A DNA stretch of 64,000 nucleotides from Globodera rostochiensis (Eukaryota > Nematoda > Chromadorea > Rhabditida > Heteroderidae). Made by a program: the position numbers and the translations under genes. The stretch lies in assembly GCA_018350325.1 (NCBI GenBank), contig JAEVLN010000033.1, positions 1-64,000 on the forward strand, given 5' to 3'. A model generated the notes under the pieces. That model saw only the letters and a list, made by a program, of their open reading frames with translations, did no database searches and was not told the DNA's origin. Of this stretch, positions 11,575 through 21,212 are shown piece by piece. Numbering within the stretch: position 1 is the stretch's first letter; the number at the start of each line of letters is the position of its first letter.

Positions 11575-12115
11575 ATTAAAATAAGATTTATACTGACCAG
11601 CCCATAATGTTTACAGATTTACTCATTTAAAATATTTAATAGTTCCAGTTAGGATAAATAAATATTTGGACTTGTTAATTTATATGCTAATTTATAAAAC
11701 TTTGAAAAATAGAAAATTATAGTAATTTAGAATTTGATTGCATTTTTCTATACAAATTTTATCCGCTCAAAATTGAATATGTGCGCTTTTTAATTAAAAT
11801 TATAAAAATTTTCTATTTAAGGCATATCAAGGCGTCCATTTATACTAAAAATGTTTACCTATTTTTTCTTTTTTTGTTTGTGGCACTTTATCGAATGCTT
11901 AAAAATTTACATTTAAATCTGTGATGAAATTAAATATTCTTTGGTTAAATTCTTATCATTAACAAGCATTTTTATTGCCAAACTTATTGAAAATTCAACT
12001 TTAATTTATAGAATAATTATCAAATTTTTGACAAGCAAATATATTGTATTTTTTTATGTTGATTATATTTCCATCTAAATTAAAAAATCATAAAAAAAAG
12101 TCAAAAAACTAAATT
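11575..12115. other. AT-rich stretch, nothing recognised
   Basis: No coding-like island or repeat pair seen. Confidence 0.5.
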
Positions 12116-12117
12116 AA

Positions 12118-12240
12118 ATAATTGATTTAAAAAGGAAAGATGAACAAGAATTAATGAACGGAGGAATCGGCAAAATGTCCGTCCACCCCCGAGGCCAAAA
12201 ACCAATCGGCGGCGGATGGAACGGAAATGTGCAAACATAG
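12118..12240 (+). pseudogene. Glycine-rich coding island, possibly caspase Cys segment
   Basis: Open between stops: DLKRKDEQELMNGGIGKMSV, then HPRGQKPIGGGWNGNVQT. G-x-G-K-M recurs at 21014-21196 (GGGGKMIFMRRC). In caspases this is L-x-x-K-P-K-L-F-F-I-Q-A-C-R-G, so K-M-S-V-H-P-R-G would be a copy lacking the catalytic Cys. Good codon-like composition, but the homology is inferred. It abuts the block repeated at 50145-50475, which lacks this island. Confidence 0.3.
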
Positions 12241-12670
12241 GAACAGGTGCACGCTTTTTGGGGCAAAATATCCAAATGAACGTTTTGATTTTTTCAAAAA
12301 GGATTATGAAATGTGAAAACGACTTTTGCCCTTTCCTTTTTTTTAATCATCAGAAATATTAAACATAGTTTATTTTAGAAACTCCATTTTATAAGAAATC
12401 TGCTTGTGTTAAGCTTCGTAATGTAAAATTAATTATCGTTTATTTTCGTGTTATTTTAATTATTTATTTTTAAATAAAAGCTATTAAAATTATTATATAT
12501 TATTTACGACAGTATAAATTAGAATACCTAAATGGGTTTTCAAATAGCAAAATTTTATTATTTTTTTATATGTTTTCTAATGCTCATCTTTTTTTAAATC
12601 AAATTCTTAAAACAATTTAAACAAAATCTTTACATAACTTCCTCAAGATTATTTTGTAATATATAAATAA
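12200..12670 (+). repeat. Duplicated block, pair with 50145-50475
   Basis: Shared in order: ggaacaggtgcacgct, gaaatgtgaaaacga, a ttaaacata run, cgacagtataaatta, tgctcatctttttt, and a run ending tttacataacttcctc. The second copy is shorter. No convincing frame. Old segmental duplication. Confidence 0.85.
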
Positions 12671-12839
12671 ATGATAATTCAAATATAACCGTTGAAGTGA
12701 CTGATTTTTGCCTTTGCGCAGCACGCGAAAATCGTCTTTCCTTCTTGTATGGCCCTGAATAACATTTTCAACAATTAATTAATGAAAATTAATTAGATAT
12801 GCAATATTGTCTAACTCTATTAATGTGTTCCAATTTAGA

Positions 12840-13060
12840 TAGCTATTCAGAGTAATACGCTTTATTTGTGATGGTTCAAATTGACAATTTTTTATGCTCG
12901 CCAGGCTTCATATTATGACTTTTTATTTCAGTTTTTCATAAATTTAATTTTTTGTTGATTAGCTACGAAATCTGCAAAAATGACCTTAGTAAATCGCCCC
13001 AAATCAATTGTATACCTTTTATTATTGTTTAAATTTTTGTCGGCCTCAAAATTGTGTTAA
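12840..13060 (+). repeat. Duplicated block, pair with 32490-32700
   Basis: Common words: gtaatacgctttattt, atggttcaaattgaca, ttttgttgattagc and aaaatgac(c/t)ttagtaaat. The 3' part (tgttaaaaatttatgccgc) also recurs at 40040. Non-coding as far as I can see. Confidence 0.8.
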
Positions 13061-13066
13061 AAATTT

Positions 13067-13177
13067 ATGCCGCTAATTATAAAGCGCCATAGTGAGCAAG
13101 CGGCGGAAGAGGCAATCGCGATTGCTTCTGGCAATTATTTGCATTCAGTTAATTATTATGCATTTTCTTTTCTTTAG
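13067..13177 (+). CDS. Short open frame, unassigned
   Basis: Met to stop, 36 codons: MPLIIKRHSEQAAEEAIAIA followed by SGNYLHSVNYYAFSFL. The GC island covers the AEEAIAIASG part. It could be an exon with a helix rich in Ala and Glu. No copy of this part was seen elsewhere and the family is not recognised. Confidence 0.25.
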   Translation: MPLIIKRHSEQAAEEAIAIASGNYLHSVNYYAFSFL

Positions 13178-13379
13178 AATGAAATTATTTTTATAATTAA
13201 ATGTTAAACTAAGTAATTCTTTTTATAGATAGCTAAAATAATTTTTTACTTTAAGATTTTTTATCTAATTATACTTTCTTTCTATTGCTTTATTTTATTC
13301 TTCTATTTTGATTAATCTAGAATTGCGGGGTTTTGCCCCCACGGACAGAAAGTTACTTTAATTTTTATGACTGTGAGTT

Positions 13380-13574
13380 TTGCCCTCCTTGATGTCGTTG
13401 AAGTTTTTGTTGAAAACACAGCAGTGCATGTTGAATGCACACATTGATCGCCCATTATGTCACATCATCGACCACTGTAGAAAACAAAACACGACTTCCG
13501 AGAGCTTGGTACTTAGTTCCAATGATAAAACCCGGACGGAAGTAGTCTCCAATTCCACAGATGTAATTAATTGA
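13380..13574 (+). CDS. Coding-like island, unassigned
   Basis: One of the longest GC islands (about 190 bp). The plus frame is open for 64 codons with polar composition (…NTTSESLVLSSNDKTRTEVV…). A second plus frame reads MTVSFALLDVVEVFVENTAV and stops; L-L-D-V-V-E-V-F resembles the second caspase strand (L-G-F-D-V-x-V-x). The minus strand has an open YFRPGFIIGTKYQALGSRVL. Strand and frame cannot be decided without homologues. Confidence 0.3.
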   Translation: MPSLMSLKFLLKTQQCMLNAHIDRPLCHIIDHCRKQNTTSESLVLSSNDKTRTEVVSNSTDVIN

Positions 13575-13579
13575 AATAA

Positions 13580-16130
13580 AATTTATTCGTTTATCTTAAA
13601 TCATTTTTAGCTTTAGTTAACAATTTGTTTTAATTTATGTCTTTTTGGTGATTGTAGCTGTTAAATTTTGATAAAATTTGTATTCTAAATATCTAATATA
13701 AACTTGTTATTATTTTTTATATTTAAATTTTTCTGAATTTGTATTACAGTTTATCAAATAGCGCAGTTATTTACTATCTTTAGCATGCCTTGCGGTTTCT
13801 TTTTGAAACGCTTCGAATAAGAAATTTTAAAAACTATACATTTTTAAGTATATTTTTAGAATAAATTTGTCGAAGTTAGCTATTAAAAATTATTTTTTCA
13901 TTATCAAGATTTTTAACCAGCTCTTTTTTGTAATTACTTTTATTATTTTGATGTAATATTAATCAGAATGACTTAAATGGGTTTATTGCTATTTAATATA
14001 TAAAAATATTCTACATCTTTAGTTTAAATTTTTCGTAATCATTTGGTTGAAAAAGAGTGAACTTTATTTTCATTTAATTAAGACGTAAGTCAAATTATTA
14101 TTTTTATTAAAATTTGCAAAGTTTATTATTTTTATTCATTTATTTTATAGAAGTTTTCAGACATGCCTTAAATAAGAATTCATATTCAAAAATTTGCGCT
14201 TGCACCTCGATAAGGGTTTGAGACCTGAAGTGTTAGCCGTTAGCTAATAATTTATCTTTTGTCTTATAAATGAAATTCTCCATTTTGTGTCTTTATATTA
14301 TTTTTCTGATTTTGTGGATGGCCAAATTTTAATTTTGAGCAAAACGTTTTACTATGTGAAAATGTCTTTTTATTTTTATTTTAATTTTACTGAATCCTGC
14401 TTTGACATCAAGAAGCATATTTATTAATAATCGGCAAGTTTAACTTATTTTCTTAATTAAACTCGGCAATTCTTTTTATGTAGAAACAAATATTTGGAAC
14501 GATGATTTTTTGCTGAAACGGATGGATTTGTAATATAATTTGGATATTGTTCTATTTAATATTTATATCTTTTATATTTAAGCACCATTTTTTTATAAAA
14601 ATTTAGATTATAGACGCAAAAATTAATTTGTTTAATAATACACATATGTTAAAAGTTTCACCTGTTTTTAAGATAAGGACGACCGGATATGCCTCAACCA
14701 AATCCACAAATTTACGCTCACTTTCGAGAAAGAGCTCAAAAGTGGCGAGAACCATTATTTAATGATAAATTTATTTTAAATTATAACTTATTTTTCCGAC
14801 TCTCAATAACTCAAACCGTCCGTTTTGGCTGATTCATGTTTTAGCATTATATATTAATATTGAATATTTTTCGTTATCTCCGCGAATTCTCGAAAAACGC
14901 CGACGATCGAATGTTTAATTTTAAATTGCATTTTTAAGATTAATCTACAAGATTTGAGCAGATTTGTTGAAATAAGCATGCTATGAACTAATGTTATTAA
15001 AAACATTAATTGTAAATCTTTATATGATATATAGAATTAGCTGTTTTAATGGATCAAACTTTTTTTTTGTTGTTGCAAATATAGTAAAACCCCCTTTTAT
15101 TAATTTATATTTATATTTTCTGTTTTGAAGCATTTTTTGCTAATTACCAGTTACAAAATCGGCTGATTCCTCTTGGAACCATACAATGAATGAATGTCCG
15201 ATTTCGTGAAATGCGTAGCGCGGTTTATTATTTATTATACGTAATAGAACATTTCTTATTTGCTGTGCGGCACATAATTTTTTGTTTTGCACTTTATCAT
15301 GTAAAATCATAAATTTTAAATAAAAAAGATGCGTTATTTGAGTATAGAAAACTTCCTGTCTTTTGTTTTAGAAAAAGTAGTATTATAAAATTATTTTGAA
15401 TTTATAATTTAATTTTTGCTGATTATAAGTTTCGATTTTCACACTAATATCATATAGATGAGTGTTCGTTATAAAATAATAAAGTTAATTATTTTCTTTT
15501 TCATTTGTTCTGTACATATTTAAATGAATGTTAATTTCATTTAAAATGAGCCAGTAGTTCCAATTAAAACATCATTTTACGATGTAGATAAAAGCGTTTT
15601 AAGATTTAAGATAATAGATTTTTTTTAATATAAAATCGATATTTAGTTTTTTTGGCATTATTTTGCTGTGCGGGCACTCCTAATTAAAAAAATTTATGAC
15701 ATAAAAAATAATATCCGGTTGTTCACCGTTGTAGTTTGCAAGACGGAATGTAGTTACGTCACGATTTATTCATTTCATACTTTATGTTTATGCACCATTT
15801 TTTTAAATAAAAATTATATAATCATTTATGAAACACAAAATTAATTTTCTCTATTTGATTTTTTTAATAGAATTCTTTAGCTCTCCAAAATACTGAGCCA
15901 CTCGTACGCATTTGCTACAAATCATGAATCAAATCTGTTAAACAATTATCAAAGGGTTTGGATTGTTTTCTTATCTCAAGCCTATTTTAGACGCAAAAAA
16001 GCGCAAAAATAGCGTAAATCAATTTATTAAATTAAAATAAAAATAGAAATGCCATAAATAATGACGTTTATAAAATAATAAATAAATTCGGCATGAGCGT
16101 TTTGATAATTAGAAGAATGGTTATGTCGTT
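13580..16130. other. AT-rich tract, nothing firm
   Basis: Only small islands (14680-14760, 14880-14915, 15170-15225) without open frames of note. 15970-16015 has cctattttagacgc and agcgcaaaaatagcg words like those in the decayed elements at 33.4 and 61.9 kb. Confidence 0.5.
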
Positions 16131-16162
16131 TTTTGCCGAGTACACAACAGTGTTTTGCTGTT

Positions 16163-16285
16163 CCAACAATTTTGAACCTGTTCCTGTTCTGTTCTGAAAT
16201 CTTAGAACAGCCTATCTGTTCTGTTCCTGTTCTGTTCCGACCTCGAGAACAGAACAGGAACAGAACAGAGTAAACTGTTCTTAGA
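16163..16285. repeat. Left CTGTTC array of the hAT element
   Basis: Repeats of CTGTTCCTGTTCTGTTC followed by their reverse complement (gaacagaacaggaacagaac) form a hairpin-prone subterminal region. A matching array occupies 17060-17190. Confidence 0.85.
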
Positions 16286-16831
16286 CTGTTCCAAATTCAA
16301 AATTTTCCGAGTGAAATTCAGTCTGAAATTTTAATCGATGATTCATTGGTCAAAGTGTTCGTCACTTCCTAGTGATGCTCGAGACCTAACTTTAACAAGG
16401 GCCCCCGAGACTCGAGAATTGACTCCCAAAAATCGAGACTTTTACCAATGCTCCTCGACCCTCTGGGAGCCGGGGATGTCGGGGTTGGTCATATCGAGGG
16501 TCGGGGGCGACCCAATTTGAGAATGGGGAGCAGCCCTAATTCAAAATTTTTTGAGAATTCTGCTTTACATCAGCCGATAGGCGCCGCCGAGAAAATTTTG
16601 AATTTTTGACTTAATTTGTTAAGGGATTTGCAACCATTTTTTGAAGATTTTGATGGAATTGTTAAAAAAATGGTCTTGATTTTTAAAAACAAAACAAAAG
16701 GGTCCCCCTATGATTTTTTTCTCAAGTTTAATGAAACAAATAAAAAATTTTTATGTCTTCAAAAAATATTAAATCTAAAATATTTTTAATTACCATCAAA
16801 GTTCGTAAAGAGAAAAAAAATCATTTACAAA

Positions 16832-16896
16832 GTAGGGGATTCGAACCCACAGCCCCAGGCATCACATATCACTCACCATTACACCACACCACAGGG
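16832..16896 (-). repeat. tRNA-like (pol III box) module inside the hAT element
   Basis: The minus strand reads tggtgtaatggtgag (A-box-like) and gggttcgaatcccc (B box). Only three of the five T-stem pairs are Watson-Crick, and the acceptor stem does not pair. It is a relic of a tRNA or tRNA-derived SINE, not a functional tRNA. Confidence 0.55.
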
Positions 16897-17059
16897 AGTA
16901 AAATATAAAGAATAAAAAAGAATTTCAGTAGGAAAAGTTGAACCTTAGACAAAATTGAATCAAGGCACACACTTTAACAAGTGCGCCACGTGAGATCATA
17001 ATGAATCGTTGGAAAATTTCAAATATATTACTCAATCAAGTTCAATTCTTTAATTTTTA

Positions 17060-17190
17060 CCCTGTTCTAGCTTGGCCTGTTCTGTTCCTGTTCTGTTCCT
17101 GTTCCAAGGATTTTGAATCTGTTCCTGTTCCTGTGCTGTTCTGAAATATTAGAACAGAACAGAACAGGAACAGAACAGGCCAAGCTGGAA
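17060..17190. repeat. Right CTGTTC array with near-perfect palindrome
   Basis: The 29-base arm at 17071-17099 (gcttggcctgttc...) is exactly complementary to the arm ending gaacaggccaagc at about 17185. About 55 bases lie between the arms. Together with the left array it gives a strong cruciform at each end of the element. The 66-codon minus frame over it is a by-product of the array. Confidence 0.85.
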
Positions 17191-17504
17191 CAGCAAAACA
17201 CTGGTACACAATCATCCTTTCTAACTGATTTTTTTCATATCGATCAACCGAAACCATTTTAATTAAAATTTTAGCTTAATTTTCTATTATTTATAAAATT
17301 TTAATTCTTATTCACTCATAATCAATTTATATCAATGAATTTTCTTTTATCATTTTGCCTTTTAAATCAACACAATTAATTAATATGATATAATTTATGT
17401 ATAATGATCAATGATTTCCTTTTGTATTAGTTTTTGTGCTTGTATAAAAGAGTAAATGATTTGACTACAAATTTTACTTTTTATTTTAAATAAAAAAGAT
17501 ACCC

Positions 17505-17605
17505 ATTCCAACTCGTTTTTTAATTAACTCGTTTTTGGATCAACTCGTTTTTTCTGATTCGACTCGTTTTTTCTGACTCAACTCGTTTTTTTAGTAACAA
17601 GAAGC
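17505..17605 (+). repeat. Short tandem array CAACTCGTTTTT
   Basis: About five degenerate copies of an 18-22 bp unit with (a)actcgttttt. Low-complexity, no other signal. Confidence 0.75.
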
Positions 17606-17639
17606 ATTTATGAGCAGAAAAGGTGTTTTGGGGCGTATT

Positions 17640-17745
17640 CGGGGGCGTAGAACCCGAATATTACTCCCATTTTGCATAATTCTAAATCCCGAACCTGAAT
17701 TCGAACATTTTTTAAAAAATTCAAAAATTTTCAGAAATTAATTTT
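17640..17745 (-). repeat. Dispersed repeat, inverted partner at 34540-34690
   Basis: The reverse complement carries ttctgaaaattttt, gttcgaattcaggttcgg, atttagaatta and ttctacgccccc, which align with 34540-34690. A partial copy (ccccgaactcgaattcaaat) lies at 54955. It is a mobile or satellite-like family of unknown class. Confidence 0.65.
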
Positions 17746-17794
17746 TGCTTTCAAAATCGTTTAAAAAGCGCACAATTACAACAAAAAGGCAAAC

Positions 17795-18189
17795 GGGGAA
17801 TTTGGGGGGTGGGGGGACGGGGAATTTAGGGGGAGGGGGAGGGTGGAACGGGGAATTTGGGGGGAGGGGGGACTGGGAATTTAGGGGGAGGGGGAGGGGG
17901 GAACGGGGAATTTGGGGGGTGGGGGAGGGTGGAACGGGGAATTTGGGGGGAGGGGGAGGGGGGAACGGGGAATTTGGGGGAGGGGGGACGGGGAATTTAG
18001 GGGGAGGGGGAGGGGGGAACGGGGAATTTGGGGGGAGGGGGGACTGGGAATTTAGGGGGAGGGGGAGGGGGGAACGGGGAATTTGGGGGGTGGGGGAGGG
18101 TGGAACGGGGAATTTGGGGGGAGGGGGAGGGGGGAACGGGGAATTTGGGGGGAGGGGGGACGGGGAATTGAGGGGAGGGGGAGGGTGGA
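17795..18189 (+). repeat. G-rich minisatellite with higher-order structure
   Basis: Subunits of 23-31 bp start with ggggaattt and continue with runs of G (for example ggggggaggggggac). They follow a recurring order of six, giving a higher-order period near 171 bp, about 2.3 times. The plus strand should form G-quadruplexes. Open frames on both strands arise only from the repeat. It ends exactly where the 18190-18932 duplication begins. Confidence 0.9.
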
Positions 18190-18297
18190 CTAGCATGGTA
18201 TGCGGCCTTGTCGACATGGCAGCGAATAAATAATCTGCTTAAAATGGCATATAAATATAATCCAATTAAAAATAATAAATTACAAAATTAAAAGTAG
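18190..18297 (+). pseudogene. Helical exon WQRINNLLKMAYK (5' part of the caspase-like family)
   Basis: The plus frame reads LAWYAALSTWQRINNLLKMA and then YKYNPIKNN. The W-Q-R-I-N-N-L-L-K-[MI]-A-Y-K core recurs at 47470-47577 (+), 41695-41755 (-) and, with W replaced by a stop, at 63635-63660 (-). Third-position changes (AAT/AAC, CTT/CTC) support this frame. It precedes the p20 strand-1 piece, so it could be prodomain; no domain is recognised. Confidence 0.35.
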
Positions 18298-18393
18298 AGA
18301 AATGACAAGATGGAAATGAAGAGATGCAATTTGATTATGGTGTGCCGAGAGGAAGAAATAAATAAATTTGACACAAACTTTTGTAGAAATTAA
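18298..18393 (+). other. Short open frame preceding the p20-like exon
   Basis: Between stops: RNDKMEMKRCNLIMVCREEE followed by INKFDTNFCRN. Charged and coding-like; identical in the 47.6 kb copy. It lies 12 nt before the strand-1 frame and in a different phase. It could be upstream exon of the same gene; not recognised. Confidence 0.25.
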
Positions 18394-18404
18394 AAATTAA
18401 ATAA

Positions 18405-18512
18405 TTAATATGCGGAATTTGGGCTAATGCTAAACTTTATTATGTTTATCCGAATCAACAAAGGATTGGCTGGGCGCTGATCATCAAGAATTTCAGCTTT
18501 GACGGCGATTAA
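18405..18512 (+). pseudogene. Caspase-like p20 N-terminal exon, copy 1
   Basis: The frame between stops includes IWANAKLYYVYPN, then QQRIGWALIIKNFSFDGD. Caspase p20 starts Y-x-M-x-x-x-x-R-G-x-A-L-I-I-N-N-x-x-F, so the first beta strand (ALIIKNFSF) is clear. Against the 44806-44976 copy there are two compensating indels that turn NFNKGL into NQQRIGW, and the frame then stops where the other copy continues. This points to a decayed copy. It is truncated by the deletion described for the 743-bp segment. Confidence 0.6.
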
Positions 18513-19448
18513 AATCCATTTGATGAATCAATAATGACCCTGTGGGAAAAAATAAATAAATAAAGAACAACTAATTTTGGTTACACAATGACCAAAACTT
18601 TTTAATTTATACTTAATTTGTTAAACAAATATACTATATATGTATACTATGATAATTAAGCTAAAAATAAAATGGGAAATTAAAACGTAATTATAAAAAT
18701 CATATTACTAAACAAAAGGTTAATGACAACAGAATACAAGGAAAACCTATTAGAATAATAAATCTTTTTAAACTAATAAAGTCTTTATACAGAACCAGAA
18801 AGAAAATAAAGAACAAGCTACATTTCATTCAGTTCAATTTTACTGAAATTATTTTAAAAAAGTTTTTAGTAAAATTATTACAAACTATAATTTGAAAAAA
18901 TAAATATATTTAATTGAAATGTTCATAATTAATGGTTAATAACTAATATTTTAACTTAAATTGATGTCGACGGAGGTATAAAAATATTGGGTTTTTGTCA
19001 CTCTTTGAATTTTTTCCATTTATTTTATTTTAATAATTTAAATGACATTTAGGATGAGTACTAAATTAATATCGTGCTGGGTCGTTTCGTAAAAACTGCC
19101 ACCATGGGCGTTTCGTAAATTCGCCATCAAGGGGCGTTTCGTAAATGCGCCATTATGGGCGTTTCGTAAATTCGCCAGGGAGTTTCGTAAATCTGCCATT
19201 ATAGCGTTTTGTAAATCTGCCACTATGGGAGTTTCGTAAATTCGCCACTATATATATATAAATATATACACATTTTTATCGAACAAAAGGAATTAAAATT
19301 TTATTAACAAATATATAAAAATATAATTCAGAAATGATGTAGTTAGTAAATTTTCCATTATCCTTTTAGCCAGATGTCTATCCAAAGTCCTTAGGCTAAG
19401 TTCAATACCAATTTTCGTCCAATTTTTCCAATAAATCTCCGCGTGTTT

Positions 19449-19583
19449 TTATTTCTTTCTTAAAATACAGCTCAACCAAATTTTTTGCGCCTTGATTCGA
19501 TGCATTTCTTCAATTCTAATGCCACAAATTAAAATTTGCTGTGCAGATAACATTAAAGTTACTAAAAATGTAATCGCCTTCAT
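19449..19583 (-). CDS. Small secreted-protein-like frame inside the foldback element
   Basis: Met to stop, 44 codons. The first 21 residues (MKAITFLVTLMLSAQQILIC, G) look like a signal peptide: a Lys after Met, a hydrophobic core and small residues. The region after it becomes coherent in another frame (NQGAKNLVELYFKKEIKTRG, starting near residue 30) and then in the third (IELSLRTLDRHLAKRIMENL, to about 19340), so a longer ancestral protein with two frameshifts is likely. No family recognised. No transposase motif seen. Confidence 0.4.
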   Translation of the reverse strand: MKAITFLVTLMLSAQQILICGIRIEEMHRIKAQKIWLSCILRKK

Positions 19584-19721
19584 CGTCGAGAGCGAACAAT
19601 AGGGGGGTGGTAGAAGCAAATAATAGGTAAATATTTTTCGGCGGCGCTTTCGAATTATTTGCCGTTATATTGTTCAAGAAAATAATAGGTGAATAAATTA
19701 TTGTGAGGCGCTTTCAATTTA

Positions 19722-19890
19722 TTTGTCTGATCTGACGTTTACAAAATTATTTTGATCGATAAAAAATGGGTATGCACTTAATATATACATGTATTTAGTG
19801 GCAGATTTGTCTGATCTGACGTTTAAAATTTATTTTGATCGATAAAAAATGTGTATGCACTTAATATATACATGTATATTATATTAATAT
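19722..19890 (+). repeat. 83-bp tandem duplication inside the element
   Basis: tctgatctgacgttta...gatcgataaaaaatg...cacttaatatatacatgtat occurs twice in a row with few differences. Confidence 0.85.
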
Positions 19891-20169
19891 AATAGTGACA
19901 GATTTACGAAACGCTATAATGGCAGATTTACGAAACACCCTGGCGAATTTACGAAACGCCCATAGTGGCAGATTTACGAAACGCCCATAATGGCAGATTT
20001 ACGAAACGACCTGGCGAATTTACGAAACGCCCTGGCGAATTTACGAAACGCCCATGGTGGCAGTTTTTACGAAACGACCTAGCACCAATTAATATTAGTT
20101 CACCATTTTGCGAGATGCCAAATATTATGCGTTTCTTCAAAGAATGTTTAGGTTATTTAAGAATGTAAT

Positions 20170-20770
20170 ACTAAAAAGCTATTTGAATTATAATATATAT
20201 ATTTTTTAAAAATGTATTTTGAATAAACTAAGCCTTTGTGGGGTTGTACTTTAAAAGGTTCTAAGCTCTGATGCTAATTATTATGGGTTCGGTATTAATA
20301 ATCTTATTATCGAAATAATTAATTTTTTAATTAAGTATTTGAATTTCATATTAATAAACCTGTTTTACTTTTATTGCAAAGTAATAAGAGCCGCCAATCG
20401 CTGTTTTTGAATAAAACCCTTTTACTCAATTTTAAATCGTAATGTGAACTTATAGCAATTCAAACATATTAAATTATTTGTTCACCCAACAAAATTCATT
20501 TATTTTTAATGTTGGAGATTGTTCCTTGAGATTCTTAAAATTTGAAAGTGTTTTATTAAAAATTTATTTATTAAAAAAATCTAAATTTTTGATATAATTT
20601 ATGTTCGATAAAAATTGTATTCCAAGATTTTGATTTATAAAAATGCTTTTCTCAATAACTTTTGTAAATTACGAAAGGCCCCATTATTAAGTTTTAAATA
20701 AATTGCATATTCTGTAAGTTTAAAATATTTATGCAGCCTTTCCATTTTTTTAGTTGCAGATAATTTATCT
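20170..20770. other. AT-rich stretch, nothing recognised
   Basis: No frame, repeat pair or motif of note. Confidence 0.5.
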
Positions 20771-20776
20771 AGTGAA

Positions 20777-20959
20777 TTGAAAATTGATTTTTCGGTACAA
20801 CGCATCGCTTTTATTGAGAATATTTCAACAAATATAATAAATTCGTCACGCGCGAGCAGCCATTCACAGCTTTTCAGTTCACTATGTCGAGTGACGCAAA
20901 TAATTATGTGGTTGTTTTTAATACTTTTATTATCAGTAATAATTAAATTGTTTAATTAA
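20777..20959 (+). other. Open frame with p10-like SLC segment (weak)
   Basis: 60 codons from Met. The GC part reads SSRASSHSQLFSSLCRVTQI; S-x-L-F-x-S-L-C-R-V could be the G-S-W-F-I-Q-x-L-C-x-V helix of p10. The end is a hydrophobic run (MWLFLILLLSVII) that is probably intron. Single copy; low certainty. Confidence 0.2.
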
Positions 20960-21013
20960 GTTTTTAAATTTCAAATTGTAAAATAAAAATTTGATATTAG
21001 ATAATGAAAGAAT

Positions 21014-21196
21014 TTATTTCAATATATTTATTTTATCACTTTTTACCCGGGGAATTGCACAACGCCTCATAAATATCATTTTACCTCCTCCGCCAGCTGT
21101 CTTGGCATTGTAGTATACAATAGTTTTCAAGTTTTTTTCTCCGTCGTATTTATCATATTTTAATTTTGGTCCAACTTTAATTAATTCTTTACATTT
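21014..21196 (-). pseudogene. Caspase-like fragment up to the catalytic Cys
   Basis: Sixty codons open between stops, no Met at the start. In order: VGPKLKYDKYDGEKNLKTIV, YYNAKTAGGGGKMIFMRRCA, IPRVKSD. Caspases have I-Y-G-x-D-G-x-x-x-I-K-x-L-x-x-x-F-x-x-x-x-C-x-x-L-x-x-K-P-K-L-F-F-I-Q-A-C-R-G. The Y-x-x-D-G, L-K-x-I, Y-Y/F and K-M-I-F...C positions align, but Q-A-C-R-G is replaced by R-R-C-A-I, so peptidase activity is doubtful. It follows the 21213-21284 piece on the same strand, consistent with caspase order. Confidence 0.45.
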
Positions 21197-21212
21197 TCAA
21201 AATTAAATATTA

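Larger units (their letters stand above)
16148..17203. mobile_element. Non-autonomous hAT-type DNA transposon
   Basis: The terminal inverted repeats read CAGTGTTTTGCTGTTCCA at 16148-16165 and its reverse complement ending at 17203. Both ends are bordered by the 8-bp direct repeat gtacacaa (16140-16147 and 17204-17211), as expected of hAT insertions. The 1056-bp interior holds subterminal CTGTTC-type arrays in inverted orientation, a copy of the GC-hairpin repeat (16571-16591) and a tRNA-like module (16832-16896). There is no transposase, so it would need one in trans. The perfect target duplication suggests a recent insertion. Confidence 0.88.
18190..18932 (+). repeat. 743-bp segment, almost identical to 47470-48213
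   Basis: I can find one difference in 743 bp: a single A missing here at the site equivalent to 47822. All other duplicated blocks in the window are clearly diverged, so this copy is young. No inverted ends or target duplication are visible. The segment holds caspase-like pieces and a 140-bp internal deletion relative to the inverted older copy at 44550-45050, which keeps the A, so 47470 looks closer to the source. Confidence 0.95.
19073..20086. mobile_element. Foldback/MULE-like element with tandem-repeat ends
   Basis: The ends are long inverted arrays built from cgtttcgtaaa units alternating with tctgcca/ttcgcca: 19074-19252 and, inverted, 19895-20085. The outer 50 bases of the two ends match at all but about one position. 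The 9-bp repeat aattaatat lies at both sides (19064-19072 and 20087-20095), typical of Mutator-like insertions. Long TIRs made of tandem units are known from foldback elements. The interior holds an 83-bp tandem duplication (19722-19890) and a small secreted-protein-like frame on the minus strand. Confidence 0.75.

Noticed and set aside
17738..18233. Two long frames (162 codons plus, 159 codons minus) over the G-rich array
   Set aside because: Both are by-products of a G/C-only repeat; glycine- and proline-rich translations without any other support.
18190..18932. 743-bp segment as a Helitron (CTAG at one edge with a small hairpin)
   Set aside because: The other edge does not begin with TC, and the flanking bases do not fit A/T insertion at both loci.
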